64,000 nt of DNA. Source: Clostridium pasteurianum DSM 525 = ATCC 6013. Its GTDB lineage: Bacteria > Bacillota > Clostridia > Clostridiales > Clostridiaceae. Shown piece by piece: positions 1-9,500 of this stretch. Under the pieces are notes generated by a model, which searched no databases, had not been told where the DNA came from, and saw only the letters and a list, made by a program, of their open reading frames with translations. Numbering within the stretch: the stretch's first letter is position 1; every line of letters begins with the position of its first letter. The DNA lies in NCBI RefSeq assembly GCF_000807255.1, contig NZ_CP009268.1, forward strand, positions 2,572,384-2,636,383, in the 5' to 3' direction. The position numbers and the translations under genes are program-made.

Positions 1-1
1 T

Positions 2-307
2 AATGCAAAAAAAGCTGGAGCTGCTTATGCTGATATAGCTAAGAGATTAGGGTTAAAGGGAAAAACATCAGATGAATTAGTTCAATCATTAATTCAATTA
101 GTTAAAGATTTTAGAGTTGCTATGAACATGCCTGCGACTTTAAAAGAATTTGGTTTGTCAGAAAAAGATTTTAAATCTAAATTAGATGAGATTTCTAAGA
201 GTGCGGTAGCTGATCCTTGTACAGGTACAAATCCAAGAGAAATATCTGTAGAAGAGATGAAGAAATTATTTGAAGCTACTTATTATGGAACAGAAGTTAA
301 TTTCTAA
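2..307 (+). CDS. iron-containing alcohol dehydrogenase, C-terminal part only
   Basis: The reading frame is open from base 2 to the TAA at 305-307, so the gene starts outside the window and only about 101 C-terminal residues are seen. The helical sequence, with the stretch NPREISVEEM followed by a terminal LFEATYYGTE, is what the C-terminal alpha-helical domain of Fe-dependent (group III) alcohol dehydrogenases usually looks like. These enzymes interconvert aldehydes and alcohols with NAD(P)H. The catalytic metal and cofactor residues lie upstream and cannot be checked. It is followed by a strong hairpin and is chromosomal flank, outside the integrated element. Confidence 0.8.
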   Translation, partial: NAKKAGAAYADIAKRLGLKGKTSDELVQSLIQLVKDFRVAMNMPATLKEFGLSEKDFKSKLDEISKSAVADPCTGTNPREISVEEMKKLFEATYYGTEVNF

Positions 308-317
308 GTTTATGCAA

Positions 318-350
318 AAGTTATAGCTGGTTAATAACTAGCTATAACTT
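318..350. terminator. rho-independent terminator, probably bidirectional
   Basis: An 11-bp perfect stem (AAGTTATAGCT at 318-328 with AGCTATAACTT at 340-350) is followed by a T-rich tract. It lies between two convergent genes, the alcohol dehydrogenase and the HxlR regulator, and can serve both. Confidence 0.8.
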
Positions 351-376
351 TAATTATTTATAGAAGCAAATAGATT

Positions 377-742
377 TTAAGAGGTGAAATTTGAGTGTTT
401 ATAATTATCTACAAAATACTTTCCCCATTTATCCATTGCTTCCAAAATAGGAATTAAATCTTCTGCCATTTTAGTAAGTGAATATTCAACCATAGGTGGT
501 ACTTCATAATAAACAGTTCTATTAACTAGTCCATTTTGTTCTAAATCTTTTAATTGTTGACTTAACATTTTTTGAGTTATTCCTGGAATTAATCTTTTGA
601 ATTCATTATATCTTATAACTTTATGTATGCTAAGATTCCAAATAATAAGAGCTTTCCATTTACCACTTAAAATTTCTAAAGTAACTTCAATTTCACATCT
701 ATAGGAACTACAACTAACTTTATTTAATCTATCTTTTGGCAT
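377..742 (-). CDS. HxlR-family transcriptional regulator
   Basis: 121 aa, the usual length for HxlR/MarR-like winged-helix regulators. The N-terminal CSSYRCEIEVTLEILSGKWK matches the family signature (a Cys close to the start, then the 'GKWK..I' helix). It is followed by the recognition-helix segment ITQKMLSQQLKDLEQNGLV and the wing with VEYSLT. Such regulators often sense thiol or aldehyde stress and control a nearby gene. The adjacent alcohol dehydrogenase is a possible target, but it is convergent, so this is only inference. The start ATG at 742 has an AAGGAAG ribosome-binding site 6 bases upstream. It lies in the chromosomal flank just left of the oldest integration scar. Confidence 0.9.
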   Translation of the reverse strand: MPKDRLNKVSCSSYRCEIEVTLEILSGKWKALIIWNLSIHKVIRYNEFKRLIPGITQKMLSQQLKDLEQNGLVNRTVYYEVPPMVEYSLTKMAEDLIPILEAMDKWGKYFVDNYKHSNFTS

Positions 743-781
743 AATGTCACTTCCTTGTATAAGGTAATTTAGTTGTCTAGT

Positions 782-794
782 TTATGTAACGTAA
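782..794. promoter_or_regulatory. possible HxlR operator (imperfect palindrome)
   Basis: TTATGTAACGTAA is a near-palindrome about 40 bases upstream of the HxlR start. The rest of 743-971 is very AT-rich, with no gene that I can support. Autoregulation is common for this family, but the site is a pattern match only. Confidence 0.3.
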
Positions 795-971
795 TCTATC
801 CATCTCTATCAAGTGTATAAAAATATAATATAATTATATATACTTGATATATTTTATTATGCATTAGAATTATTTTATATATAAATCATTATTTCTTTAC
901 AATCTTTAATTTACTATTATTATATCATATTTATAACAAAAGCTATCCATATTTCATGAGTAGTTTTATCT

Positions 972-1008
972 TGGTGCAGGTGACAGGACTTGAACCCATA
1001 CGTCTTCG
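972..1008 (-). repeat. decayed tRNA-Leu 3'-end copy (old attachment-site scar)
   Basis: 37 bases match the 3' part of the intact tRNA-Leu(GAG) at 62527-62610, including the encoded CCA end, with two substitutions (G to A in the T-arm region and its partner position). Similarity stops after the variable-arm bases TCTTCG. This looks like the outermost att half-site left by an early integration. It marks the left limit of acquired DNA. The following 1009-1118 holds no gene that I can support. Confidence 0.8.
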
Positions 1009-1118
1009 TATAGATTTGCGATTTAATATCTCTTAAAAATTGAAACGTGAAACAGCTCCCCACTTTCCCAAGAAGAGTGCCGTAATCCCAATAAAGAAAC
1101 GTTATCAAGTATCAATTT

Positions 1119-1637
1119 TTAGTTAAAATATTTAATCCGAACTCCCATGAAAAATACCAAATAGAAAACAAATAACATTGCCAAACCTAATAATACTAAT
1201 CCTGCAACGGTCAGTATCTTATCCAGCATTTTTTCATTAACACTTTTACTTAATCCTAAATAAATCAGTATTCCCACGACACCACCAAGTGTATTCGTAA
1301 GAAGGTCTGTTATATCGGTAGCACCGACTGCCAAAATATACTGACTCATTTCAATAACTAGACTAAATAACAAAATGTAAATTGCATTTTTAACTACTGG
1401 ATTTTTCTTGCCTACTATTTGAGCAAAAACCCCCAACGGAATAAAGACAATAAAATTAAGTAAAACTTCTTTTCTACCACCAGATTCCAATAAAGGTATC
1501 AAATTAATATGTCGAAAACTTGCACCATCAACTGCTCGACTAATTACAGCACTAGGTGAAATCGAAAACTTGAAAAGTAATATCCAAATTAACAAGAGTC
1601 CATATAACAACAATAGAATTTTACTAGCCTTTGTCAC
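1119..1637 (-). CDS. VanZ-family membrane protein
   Basis: 172 aa with about four to five hydrophobic segments (residues about 5-25, 55-75, 85-105, 115-130, 140-165). The core 'HINLIPL...E..LNFIVFIPLGV' followed by the conserved E..Q, T.ITDL..NTLGG.. region is the VanZ family signature (NLIPF, N...FIPLG, D..DL..N..G). VanZ relatives are membrane proteins of uncertain mechanism, some linked to teicoplanin or lipid II-type resistance. The gene stands alone between the att scar and a set of decayed short frames. Confidence 0.85.
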   Translation of the reverse strand: MTKASKILLLLYGLLLIWILLFKFSISPSAVISRAVDGASFRHINLIPLLESGGRKEVLLNFIVFIPLGVFAQIVGKKNPVVKNAIYILLFSLVIEMSQYILAVGATDITDLLTNTLGGVVGILIYLGLSKSVNEKMLDKILTVAGLVLLGLAMLFVFYLVFFMGVRIKYFN

Positions 1638-1808
1638 GAAAACACCACCTTTTCACAAACTTCAGTGTGTATATTATATCACAATTCGCCGTTCAAGAAA
1701 CATCTGCTGCTATTTGCCCAGTTTAGCAATATCCATTTTTTGCAGAGCAATTAATTTAAAACTTATGCAAAAACATACCGTTTCTTAATGCTTTCTGTAG
1801 TTTTCATT

Positions 1809-1877
1809 TTATGCCCTGAGCATTTGATTTTCTTCTAACAGCTTCATGTATTTATTATAAAGCTTATTATAATTCAT
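1809..1877 (-). pseudogene. 5' remnant of an unidentified gene (22 codons)
   Basis: An ATG at 1877 has a perfect AAGGAG ribosome-binding site 6 bases upstream, but the frame stops after 22 codons (MNYNKLYNKYMKLLEENQ...). The coiled-coil opening resembles the N-terminus of large helicase/primase proteins of TOTE-type conflict cassettes, but the match is too short to rely on. The rest of 1638-1808 has no usable frame, so the body of the gene seems deleted. Confidence 0.35.
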
Positions 1878-1887
1878 TATTTACTCC

Positions 1888-2094
1888 TTAATTTTTACAT
1901 ATTGTTTTTTGTTCATGATACCATATATAAAATGTTTCATCTTCTTCTAATATTGCCTTAAAAGGTATTTCTATAAACTTTAATATCTCTAAAATGACTA
2001 CTTTAAAGTCTAAATGAAACTTTATTGTTTTTCTACAAAATGAATTCCACCTTAATAAAATATCTTTATCATTTACTAAATTTGATATCCTCAA
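1888..2094 (-). CDS. short hypothetical fragment
   Basis: A 68-codon frame with a TTG start candidate. The open frame extends a further 13 codons upstream without an ATG, which suggests a 5'-truncated gene. It ends immediately upstream of the AAGGAG of the remnant at 1809-1877, as if both once belonged to one operon. No family recognised. Confidence 0.25.
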   Translation of the reverse strand: MRISNLVNDKDILLRWNSFCRKTIKFHLDFKVVILEILKFIEIPFKAILEEDETFYIWYHEQKTICKN

Positions 2095-2171
2095 TAGAAT
2101 ATCGCTTTCATAAACTGTATGCCTAAATGATATTCATAAACTTGTAATCAAGCATTAATATCAACTTCTTA

Positions 2172-2492
2172 TTATACAAGATCATAAAATCTTTGTATCT
2201 TTTTTTCTAATTCAACAATACTTATGAATCTAGCTTCTCTAATTATCTCCTTACCATCTATAAATAAAATGATAGCTGGTAAAGTAAAAATTGAATACTT
2301 ACCTACAACTGACTGCAATTTATCAATGTCCACTTTAACATAAGCAATTTTTCTATATTTTTCCATAAGCTCTCCTATTTTAGGTAAAAGTCCAACACAC
2401 ACGTTACAAGCATTTGAAGAGAAATATATCATTGAAATTTTATTTTCTTTTATAAAACTATCCATATTATCAGAAGAATCTAGCACTCTCAT
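2172..2492 (-). CDS. thioredoxin-like protein
   Basis: 106 aa from the ATG at 2492, preceded by GGGAG 8 bases upstream; a TTG at 2507 is less likely. Thioredoxin fold: a beta strand ISMIYFSSNACNVC with a CxxC-type active site (CNVC, around residues 31-34), then 'YVKVDIDK' and the cis-proline strand 'FTLPAIILF'. It lacks the WCGPC consensus, so its redox potential and partner are unclear. A cytosolic thiol-disulphide exchange role is likely. It is an orphan gene in the decayed left island. Confidence 0.8.
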   Translation of the reverse strand: MRVLDSSDNMDSFIKENKISMIYFSSNACNVCVGLLPKIGELMEKYRKIAYVKVDIDKLQSVVGKYSIFTLPAIILFIDGKEIIREARFISIVELEKKIQRFYDLV

Positions 2493-2545
2493 ATACTCAA
2501 CTCCCAATTTTAAAATAGCCGTGTCAAATTAATTATACAGTTAAA

Positions 2546-2566
2546 TAAAAAAGCGGCCACAGCCGC
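2546..2566 (-). terminator. rho-independent terminator after the IS91-type genes
   Basis: On the minus strand the stem GCGGC/GCCGC with loop TGTG is followed by TTTTTTATTT. A second hairpin (GCTTCGCCC..., about 2571-2612) lies just before it. Together they probably mark the left part of the IS91-type element. Confidence 0.7.
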
Positions 2567-2691
2567 GTTATTTCGCTTCGCTCAACTTCTTTTGGGCGAA
2601 GCCCTTTAATTAGACCCATTTCTTAGCATATCTATTTCATAATATTTTTATAAAGCTAAAACCTTTGCGAAGCATATTGATGCTCCGCATT

Positions 2692-2961
2692 TTAATACTC
2701 ATAAGTTATACCATGAACTCCGTCATATTTTCTTGGTTTCATTATAGCTCCGCATTTCTCGCAACTAAATGTAGGAGGTTCAATTACATTTTCATCATCT
2801 ATTTCATCAAACATCTCAACTACATCCCTTGGTATATATTCTTCCACTCCACATTCTGTACATATATATAAGACTCCGTCTTCTTCAATTAAATTTTCTT
2901 TCAATTTAGCTTTATATTTTGCCCTTTGTTTATCTTTTATTTTTTTATTCTTTTTAGCCAT
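2692..2961 (-). CDS. zinc-ribbon protein downstream of the IS91-type transposase
   Basis: 89 aa. A lysine-rich N-terminus (MAKKNKKIKDKQ) is followed by two CxxC pairs, CTEC at about 33 and CEKC at about 71, forming a likely zinc ribbon. It starts 15 bases after the transposase stop and is co-directional, so it is probably a passenger or accessory gene of the element. Its function is unknown. Confidence 0.6.
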   Translation of the reverse strand: MAKKNKKIKDKQRAKYKAKLKENLIEEDGVLYICTECGVEEYIPRDVVEMFDEIDDENVIEPPTFSCEKCGAIMKPRKYDGVHGITYEY

Positions 2962-2976
2962 AATAACTACCTTCCT

Positions 2977-4209
2977 TTATACATATAATGGCTCTATTTT
3001 ATCACGAATTATTCCCTTAATCACACCATAATTGTACATTATCTCTTCAATTTTTATTTTGTTTTCACCTATTATTTTCTCTTTAAATTTTTCTCTTACA
3101 CTTACATTTTTATAGTATATATCATGAAATTTCATCTGTGTTCCACACTTTTCACATTTTAATGGATTCACTCCAAATGTAAGAAGTATTCTTGTTTGCC
3201 AATTATTAATTTTTCTTTTGAACTCAGCAACTTTTTCATTTACCAACTTAAAAAATTTATTTTTATGTCTTGTGTTTTTAGCATATATTCCATAATATCT
3301 TATCATCTTAAAATTCTTTTCTGGTATGTGTCTTATTACTCTACCTATAAAATCAATAACATCTATTTCCTCTACAACTTCTTCACCATCTTCATGTCTT
3401 TCATAACGAAAAGTTACTTTTTTACCATCATACTTTATTATTCTTGATTCAGCGATAGCTGGTCTTGCTGTATATCTTCCAACATACTTTCCTGCTTGCT
3501 TTGCTGTTTTTATTTCACCTTTTCCATATACATAAAATCCATTCTCTAACCTTTTATATAGCTTATTTTTTAATTTTTTAAATTCTTTTTTTCCACTTTT
3601 AAGATTAATTCCTATTTCGTCTAACAATATTTTTTGCCATCTTTTCCTTAGTGCTGTATAATTTATATGTTTTGTATTCCTCCAAATTGTAATTTCTCCA
3701 GCACCACCTTCGGTGACAATTAAGTGAACATGTGGATTCCATTTTAAGTCTCTTCCAAAAGTATGAATTACTGAGATTATTCCTGGTGTAAAACATTCTT
3801 TTTTATTTAAATCTCTAAACCAGCTCATAATTGCTTTTGCTGAACATTTAGGTAATAATGATAATAGTTTTCTATCCCTAGCAAAATATATTCTAAGTTC
3901 CTGTGGAATTGTAAATACCATATGTCTATGCTTTGAGTTAATAAGTCTTGCCACCATTTCATCAGACCATTCTTCAGATTTTTTCTTACCACATGAGGTA
4001 CAAAATCTACTTTTACAGCTAAATCCAACTCTTTTTATATGACCACAATTTTCACACTTAAACTCAATAAATCCATTATCTAAGGATTTACAATTAATCA
4101 TCTTATCAACTTCTCTACTTATGTTAGCTCTAATTTTCCCTTTATATATCTCACTGAATTTTTCCCAATTATCCACAAATATTTGTTTTATAACACCTTG
4201 CATAATCAT
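2977..4209 (-). CDS. IS91-family transposase
   Basis: About 410 aa. An N-terminal zinc-binding domain (C-x2-C near residue 54, then CKSRFCTSCGKKK) matches the IS91 N-terminal zinc domain. The catalytic domain has the HUH metal motif NPHVHLIVTEGG near residue 165 and a tyrosine-rich helix (GKYVGRYTARPAI) that supplies the nucleophilic Tyr. A C-terminal CxxC (CEKC) follows. The enzyme moves single-stranded DNA by rolling-circle-type transposition. TTG, ATG 4209 and ATG 4203 all compete as start, none with a clear ribosome-binding site. The frame looks intact. Confidence 0.9.
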   Translation of the reverse strand: MIMQGVIKQIFVDNWEKFSEIYKGKIRANISREVDKMINCKSLDNGFIEFKCENCGHIKRVGFSCKSRFCTSCGKKKSEEWSDEMVARLINSKHRHMVFTIPQELRIYFARDRKLLSLLPKCSAKAIMSWFRDLNKKECFTPGIISVIHTFGRDLKWNPHVHLIVTEGGAGEITIWRNTKHINYTALRKRWQKILLDEIGINLKSGKKEFKKLKNKLYKRLENGFYVYGKGEIKTAKQAGKYVGRYTARPAIAESRIIKYDGKKVTFRYERHEDGEEVVEEIDVIDFIGRVIRHIPEKNFKMIRYYGIYAKNTRHKNKFFKLVNEKVAEFKRKINNWQTRILLTFGVNPLKCEKCGTQMKFHDIYYKNVSVREKFKEKIIGENKIKIEEIMYNYGVIKGIIRDKIEPLYV

Positions 4210-4353
4210 CACCAATCACTAAATTTGCTAATAATTATATCAAAAATCCTATTCCAAAATATTACTTGTAATATTTTCCTCAAACTTCTAACATTAGATT
4301 TTTCAAGCCCTGCCGGGCAATATTTTTATACAAAAAATTTTTAAATTCCTAAT

Positions 4354-4386
4354 ATATAAAAAAAGAGAGATTTTAATCAACCTCTC
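4354..4386 (-). terminator. rho-independent terminator
   Basis: The minus strand reads GAGAG - 12-base loop - CTCTC followed by TTTTTTTA. It lies downstream of the apparent TnpB/guide-RNA tail and upstream of the IS91 genes. Confidence 0.65.
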
Positions 4387-4575
4387 CTTACTTTCAAATG
4401 TAATTCCAAAATACCGTTACTCTAATTTTGACACCTATCTCTCGATAGGTGGGTGCTCTCACAGATGCCTCTAACTCATTCATGCCATAAAAGGGCTCAC
4501 TAGAATGTACATATCCTCATCTAAATATTGAACTCCCTTGCTTGAACTGTAGGTTCAAAATAAGAGCTTCACAAA
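4387..4575 (-). ncRNA. possible omegaRNA-like 3' tail of an IS605/TnpB element
   Basis: The minus strand from about 4575 first reads as a possible TnpB C-terminal end (EALILNLQ then a TGA) and then enters a non-coding stretch with a perfect 8-bp hairpin CACCTATC-GAGA-GATAGGTG at 4432-4451. IS605-type elements carry a guide RNA at this position, overlapping the tnpB 3' end. No tnpB body remains: it is cut off about 20 bases before the att repeat. The assignment rests on layout only. Confidence 0.35.
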
Positions 4576-4596
4576 TACCCCAGAATATATTTACTT

Positions 4597-4648
4597 TGGT
4601 GCAGGTGACGGGACTTGAACCCGTACGTCTTCGACACACGCCCCTCAA
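4597..4648 (-). repeat. left attachment repeat (tRNA-Leu 3' half)
   Basis: Identical over 52 bases to 62527-62578: the encoded CCA, acceptor 3' strand, T-arm, variable arm and anticodon-stem 3' strand up to the anticodon. The switch to unrelated sequence occurs at TTGAG|, within the anticodon loop, a common crossover site for tyrosine integrases. The AT-rich 4649-4906 that follows holds no gene that I can support. Confidence 0.9.
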
Positions 4649-4906
4649 GGTGGCGTTATATTATGGTACTTTTTATTTTATAAAATATTTAATTTCTGAA
4701 AAACATGATTGTTTTTTAATAAACTTATAATTTTTTATCCTTAAAATTAAAGTTAAATATTCATATTATGTTTCTTTATCATTCAAATAAATCAAACTTA
4801 TTTTCAACCATTTGAGATTTCCAACAAATTATCTATAGTTTTATAATTTTAAATTTACTTTTTATACCAGAGTTACTATTACATAGAATGAATACGTGTA
4901 ATTACA

Positions 4907-6115
4907 TTATAAATATTGATTTATCAAAATATATAAAAATTTTGCACTTGTATACGCTGCATAATCATGATAGTTATCTCCCTTAGTCTCATCTCCAAAG
5001 TCGCATACCGATTTAATACTTGCAACTTTTGGTTTTGGCTTTGTACAATACTGTCCAGCAAAATAAACCGAATATGCTTCCATATCAATTCCAATTAAAT
5101 TTCTAGACTGATCTTTCACAGATTCAATTTTTTTAGAATTCGCTAGTACAGCTTCTCCTGAAGCAAATGAACCGATTTTACAATCTAAATTATTCCTTGG
5201 AGCTTCACCATCATATTCTTTTTTTATCTGTTTCAATATCTCTTTATTATATGATAGTTCCACTATAAGTCTACTTAATTCAACATCCATTCTCAGCTGA
5301 ATTGGGTCAGCACAAAAAAAGACATCGTTATCTCGTGTAATATATTTTCCATTACTATAATTCCATATGGGATCAGCAATTAGAATATCTCCAAAATTAA
5401 CTTTTCCTTTTATTCCAGCTGCAATACCCGTCATAAAAACATATCTAGGTCTGTACCTTTCTATTATCTTCATTGTAGATACAGCAGCTGAAGTTAATCC
5501 CATCTGCACACAAGAAGTTGCTACAATTTTTTTAATATTTTTACCTTTACCTATAGATCCTTCAAAATAGCTTTCACAATCATTTTTATGCTCAACTAAT
5601 TTTTCTAAACCAAATACTTTTTTAATTGCTTCAAGTTCAGTATGCCTGAGTGCACAAACTATTGCAACATCATAGTTATAATCAACTATGCTATTCCTTT
5701 GTTTAGATAATGTTGTATCCAAAGCAAGTTTAATATAACTATCCAATTCTTCTTTCCAATTCCATGTGTCTGCTTCATATTTTATACATGAAAAAAAGCT
5801 ATTTTTGTATTTTTCAATAACTGATTCACTTGATGTTATACCTATTACATTTCCTGGATAATTATACTTGGGTTTTCTTTTGATTTCTTCCAATAATTTA
5901 ACTCCACCATCTTCTACTACCTTACCATTTATTCTTTCAGGCAACATAATATCAAGTATTACAATATCATAATAAATTTCTTCTAGTTTTCTTTTGGCAT
6001 CTATAGATTCTAATGCATAATCTGTTCTATCTATTTTATATCCTGAAATATCATTAATTACAGATAAAATATGTTTTATTTTATCTAAGTTATCATCTAC
6101 AACTAATATTTTCAT
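4907..6115 (-). CDS. dtcC: Detocs effector: receiver domain fused to a purine-nucleoside phosphorylase-like nucleosidase
   Basis: 402 aa. Residues 1-130 form a response-regulator receiver domain: the acidic pair VVDD at 5-8, phospho-acceptor Asp in VILDIMLP at about 55, and the switch-region ITSSE. Residues about 148-402 form a PNP/UDP-phosphorylase-MTAN fold: DVAIVCAL, FMTGIAAGIKG, the nucleoside-binding GIDMEAY, and the late acidic motif VCDFGDETKG. In Detocs systems the phosphorylated effector cleaves the N-glycosidic bond of ATP in infected cells and so stops phage growth. It is last in the operon kinase-receiver-effector, 13 bases after dtcB. The REC-PNP architecture and gene order fit Detocs closely; ATP as substrate is by family, not seen here. 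Confidence 0.92.
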   Translation of the reverse strand: MKILVVDDNLDKIKHILSVINDISGYKIDRTDYALESIDAKRKLEEIYYDIVILDIMLPERINGKVVEDGGVKLLEEIKRKPKYNYPGNVIGITSSESVIEKYKNSFFSCIKYEADTWNWKEELDSYIKLALDTTLSKQRNSIVDYNYDVAIVCALRHTELEAIKKVFGLEKLVEHKNDCESYFEGSIGKGKNIKKIVATSCVQMGLTSAAVSTMKIIERYRPRYVFMTGIAAGIKGKVNFGDILIADPIWNYSNGKYITRDNDVFFCADPIQLRMDVELSRLIVELSYNKEILKQIKKEYDGEAPRNNLDCKIGSFASGEAVLANSKKIESVKDQSRNLIGIDMEAYSVYFAGQYCTKPKPKVASIKSVCDFGDETKGDNYHDYAAYTSAKFLYILINQYL

Positions 6116-6128
6116 AGATCACAGCTCC

Positions 6129-6575
6129 CTATTTTAAAACTTTTTTTATAACTCTAACTATATCCTCTTTCCAATTTTCAAGTGTAATGTCATAATAAAC
6201 AACTCCTAAATAAAAATCACCAAATTTTAATTCTAATTCGTTGTTTAATTGAGATAACTTTATGGCTTTTTCTCCTAGAGTATCATATTGAGTAACAACA
6301 ATAACAGGAGCTTCAATATTCTTTCTTTTCATCTGTCTCATTATTTCTTTCCCAGCAAAAGACATTATAGGTCCACAATTATTTTTTGGTGAAATATCGA
6401 AAGTTGGCATACTCATATCTAATATAATTAAATCATATTTGTTTTGTTTTATTTCTTTCATACCACTTTGAAATGAATATTTTTTTTCTAAATATTCAAT
6501 ATGAAAAGTATTTGTAATAATATTTGCAAGTTGTTCTATTTTTAATTTATCATCTTCTACGATCAATATCTTCAT
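6129..6575 (-). CDS. dtcB: Detocs stand-alone receiver protein
   Basis: About 148 aa from the ATG at 6575 (MKILIVEDD); an in-frame ATG lies two codons upstream. A single receiver domain: acidic pair at 8-9, phospho-acceptor in LIILDMSMP, the conserved Thr/Ser strand VIVVTQYD, and no output domain. In Detocs this protein accepts phosphate from the kinase and acts as a sink that prevents accidental activation of the effector. It overlaps the dtcA 3' end by about 26 bases and is followed by dtcC after 13 bases, so the three are one translationally coupled unit. Confidence 0.9.
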   Translation of the reverse strand: MKILIVEDDKLKIEQLANIITNTFHIEYLEKKYSFQSGMKEIKQNKYDLIILDMSMPTFDISPKNNCGPIMSFAGKEIMRQMKRKNIEAPVIVVTQYDTLGEKAIKLSQLNNELELKFGDFYLGVVYYDITLENWKEDIVRVIKKVLK

Positions 6576-9500
6576 AAACAATATCCCCCGTGATAAACCT
6601 TATATCTGCTTCAAACATAGAATCAATATTATAAAACAGATATATTTTTTCAACTGTACTATTTAAATCAATAGTAATAATCTTCCTAATTTTTAAAAAT
6701 CCAGTACCACCTTCCTTCTTTATAATTTCAGTAGATACTGTTTTCTTTAGGCTTTCATTAATTTCAGTCAAATTATTACAATCTATCGTACTTCTGTTAT
6801 AACACTTAGATTTATTTATAAAACTTATTCCTATCACATTCTTATTCTGCAAAAAAACATTGATTTTTGTATAAATTTCATTCTGATTTACGTCTCTATG
6901 AGAAATAGTATTTTCAAGTAAAATAAAGAATATATTAACATAATTTTTCAGAGTTCTTCTAGGCAATATTATTTCTTCATCTATATTTTCATCACATAGT
7001 ATTTGAATATTAGGATGCATACTTTTAAGCATTTCCAATGCTACATTTAAGGCATGTCCAATAAAAAATGGCTTTCCTTCCATGACATCTGAAATATTAA
7101 ACCAATTTGCAATAGTTTCCAAATTATATTGAGAAGCCGTTTTAGCTGAATTTATTGAGTTTTTTAATTCTGAACATTTATATTTACTTTCAGGTGAAAC
7201 ATTATTTAATTCCTTTAATAAATTAATACATTCATTATTAATAAAATCATTCAAATCGACAGTAATTTTCTTTCTCATAGCAACAAGATTATTGTCGGTT
7301 TTTCTCCAAAGAACTTCAAATACATAATCTAAGAATTCATCAAACTCTGTATTTTTGTTTATTTTTTGTAACATAGCTTCTAGTGTATCAATTGAAAATG
7401 AAAAATTAAAAACTCCACCATTTTCATTACTTTCTGTACTAATCTGTATCCATATATCTTTTACTCGATAAAAATAGCTATCAATTTTTTCAGAAAAAGC
7501 ATTCAATTTTTCCGATATTATTATTTTATCTTTTTCAGTAAAATCAGAATATTTTTTTAACCAATATTTATTTATAGTATATTTTTGAGTATTTTTATCT
7601 TTTGCAGTAATTAAATGGTACTGTTCAAAAGGTCTTCTTAATTGAGAAATAATCTTACCATGTCTTATCTCAAGACTTAAGTTTCCATCCAATCCATAGT
7701 TTGTATTAGATATAAAATGGTCTCTTAAAGATAATATTAGAGAAAATATCAATCTAATATTATCATCCTTAGGAATATGTCCTATTATTTCACGATCATA
7801 TACATCCTTGGTAATTTTTTCAACAACATATTCAATATTTGTTACACTTTTGTTACAATTAGAAATATATCTATAGTAATTATCTTTCATTGTTTTTTCA
7901 ACTGCATTTTTTATTTTTACAACATCTACTGCTATTTTATTATTTTCAACTTCAATTAAACTCTTCCTTAATAATCTTTTTTCTGATAAGTAACTTATTT
8001 CTGTAAGGTACTTATCATAATTATTTAAATCATTTTTTATAAGAAAGTTACATAGATTTATTCTCTCATCTTCTACCTCTGCCATATCTTCAAAAACTGT
8101 ACTTTTTGATATCAAAGAAATTGAACAAATATTATTTAAAAAATAAATTGACTTTTCATTCAAAGACTCTTTAAGTAACTCAGATGGCTTATTACAATTC
8201 TGACTATCTAAATAATCTTCATATGCATCAAAAAGTTTTTCTTGTAAGTCATTATTTATTTCCTCAACATCTTCTATATTTTTTATATATAAATCATAAA
8301 AAATTGCAAGATTTAAATGCTCCTTTATATTTAAATCAATTTTATTTAAAATTCTTGTAAAAGAAAAATTATAATATAAACTATTATTTTTAAGTGAATA
8401 TAAAACGATTATTTCCAAACTAACTTCAATCATATTTAAATCTAAATAACACTCTAATAACCATTTAGTAATTTCATTAAGGTCTATTGAACTACAAACT
8501 ATTTCTAGTTTCTTTAGTATTATTATAGCATCCTTATACTTCCCTTGATTTATCAAAATTTTTGAATAATATTTTAAATATCTATCCTTAGGTAATTGAA
8601 TTTTTTTTAATTCTTCTATATTATTTTCATATATAGTCTTGTACATTTTTATTGTTATAGAATTAGGGTAAGAAAGATATAATTCATTAATATATTTTTT
8701 ATGTTCATCTTCGTTAATAAACTCAATGAGCAAAGGATTAATATAATTATAATTTAAGTAACCAATTAAATTAAATGATGACATTTTAAGTTCTTTTGAA
8801 TTATTATATTCTCGTTGTATATATGAGTGAACATATTCACCCAAAATTGTGTATGATACCGATAATGAAAGTTTTTTAAGAATATTTATGCTATCTTCTA
8901 TACTACTATCTTTTAGTTCTAAACTTATTCTTGCTTTTAAATAGTTATCTAAAAAACTACCTTCAAATAGCTTGGGCAATTCCATATTTAACTTTATTAT
9001 ACACTTAGGGTACAACTCTAGTACTTCTGCACTTAATATTTCATTTTCTAAAAGTACATTACATAATTTAATACACTTCTTGTAATCTCCAATTGTATAA
9101 CTATCAATAAGCTGAAGAATCATCTTTGAATTTGAATATGATTCTTTATAATAATTATGTTTAAAATTAGAGATAGAATATAAGCTTTTCAAATTTTCAT
9201 CATCAATACTATTTGTAAGCAATTTAATTACATTAATAATTCCTGAAACATTAATTTTACTATAATTATTCTTAGTAACTGTAAACTTTAAAATTCTTAA
9301 AGTAGTTAAATAATAATCTATAATTGAAGACTTACTTTCAAAAGCTAGAATCTCTCCCCAACTAAATTCTTCTTCACTATAAAATGGATTTATCTTAAAA
9401 ATAATGTATTCAACTATTTCTTTATATTTAGAAGCATCTTTAGCAGGTTTAATTTCTTTTTCAAAAAACTTTTTAATTTGATTGTACGAGAAGCTCTTAT

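Larger units (their letters stand above)
2546..4330 (-). mobile_element. IS91-type insertion element (limits approximate)
   Basis: Contains a HUH/Y-type transposase gene and a small zinc-ribbon gene read in the same direction. Hairpins lie at both sides (2553-2612 on the left, around 4305-4325 on the right). IS91 elements lack inverted repeats and target duplications, so I cannot fix the ends from sequence alone. Confidence 0.55.
1009..4596. mobile_element. residue of an older tRNA-Leu-integrated island
   Basis: This segment lies between the decayed tRNA-Leu scar (972-1008) and the perfect repeat (4597-4648). It contains a VanZ-like gene, remnants of short genes, a thioredoxin-like gene, an IS91-type element and an apparent TnpB-element tail. 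There is no integrase. The tandem arrangement of att half-sites is the pattern left by successive insertions at one tRNA gene. Confidence 0.6.

Noticed and set aside
920-1108. 62-codon minus-strand frame over the att scar
   Set aside because: It is produced by the tRNA fragment itself and has no ribosome-binding site or family resemblance.
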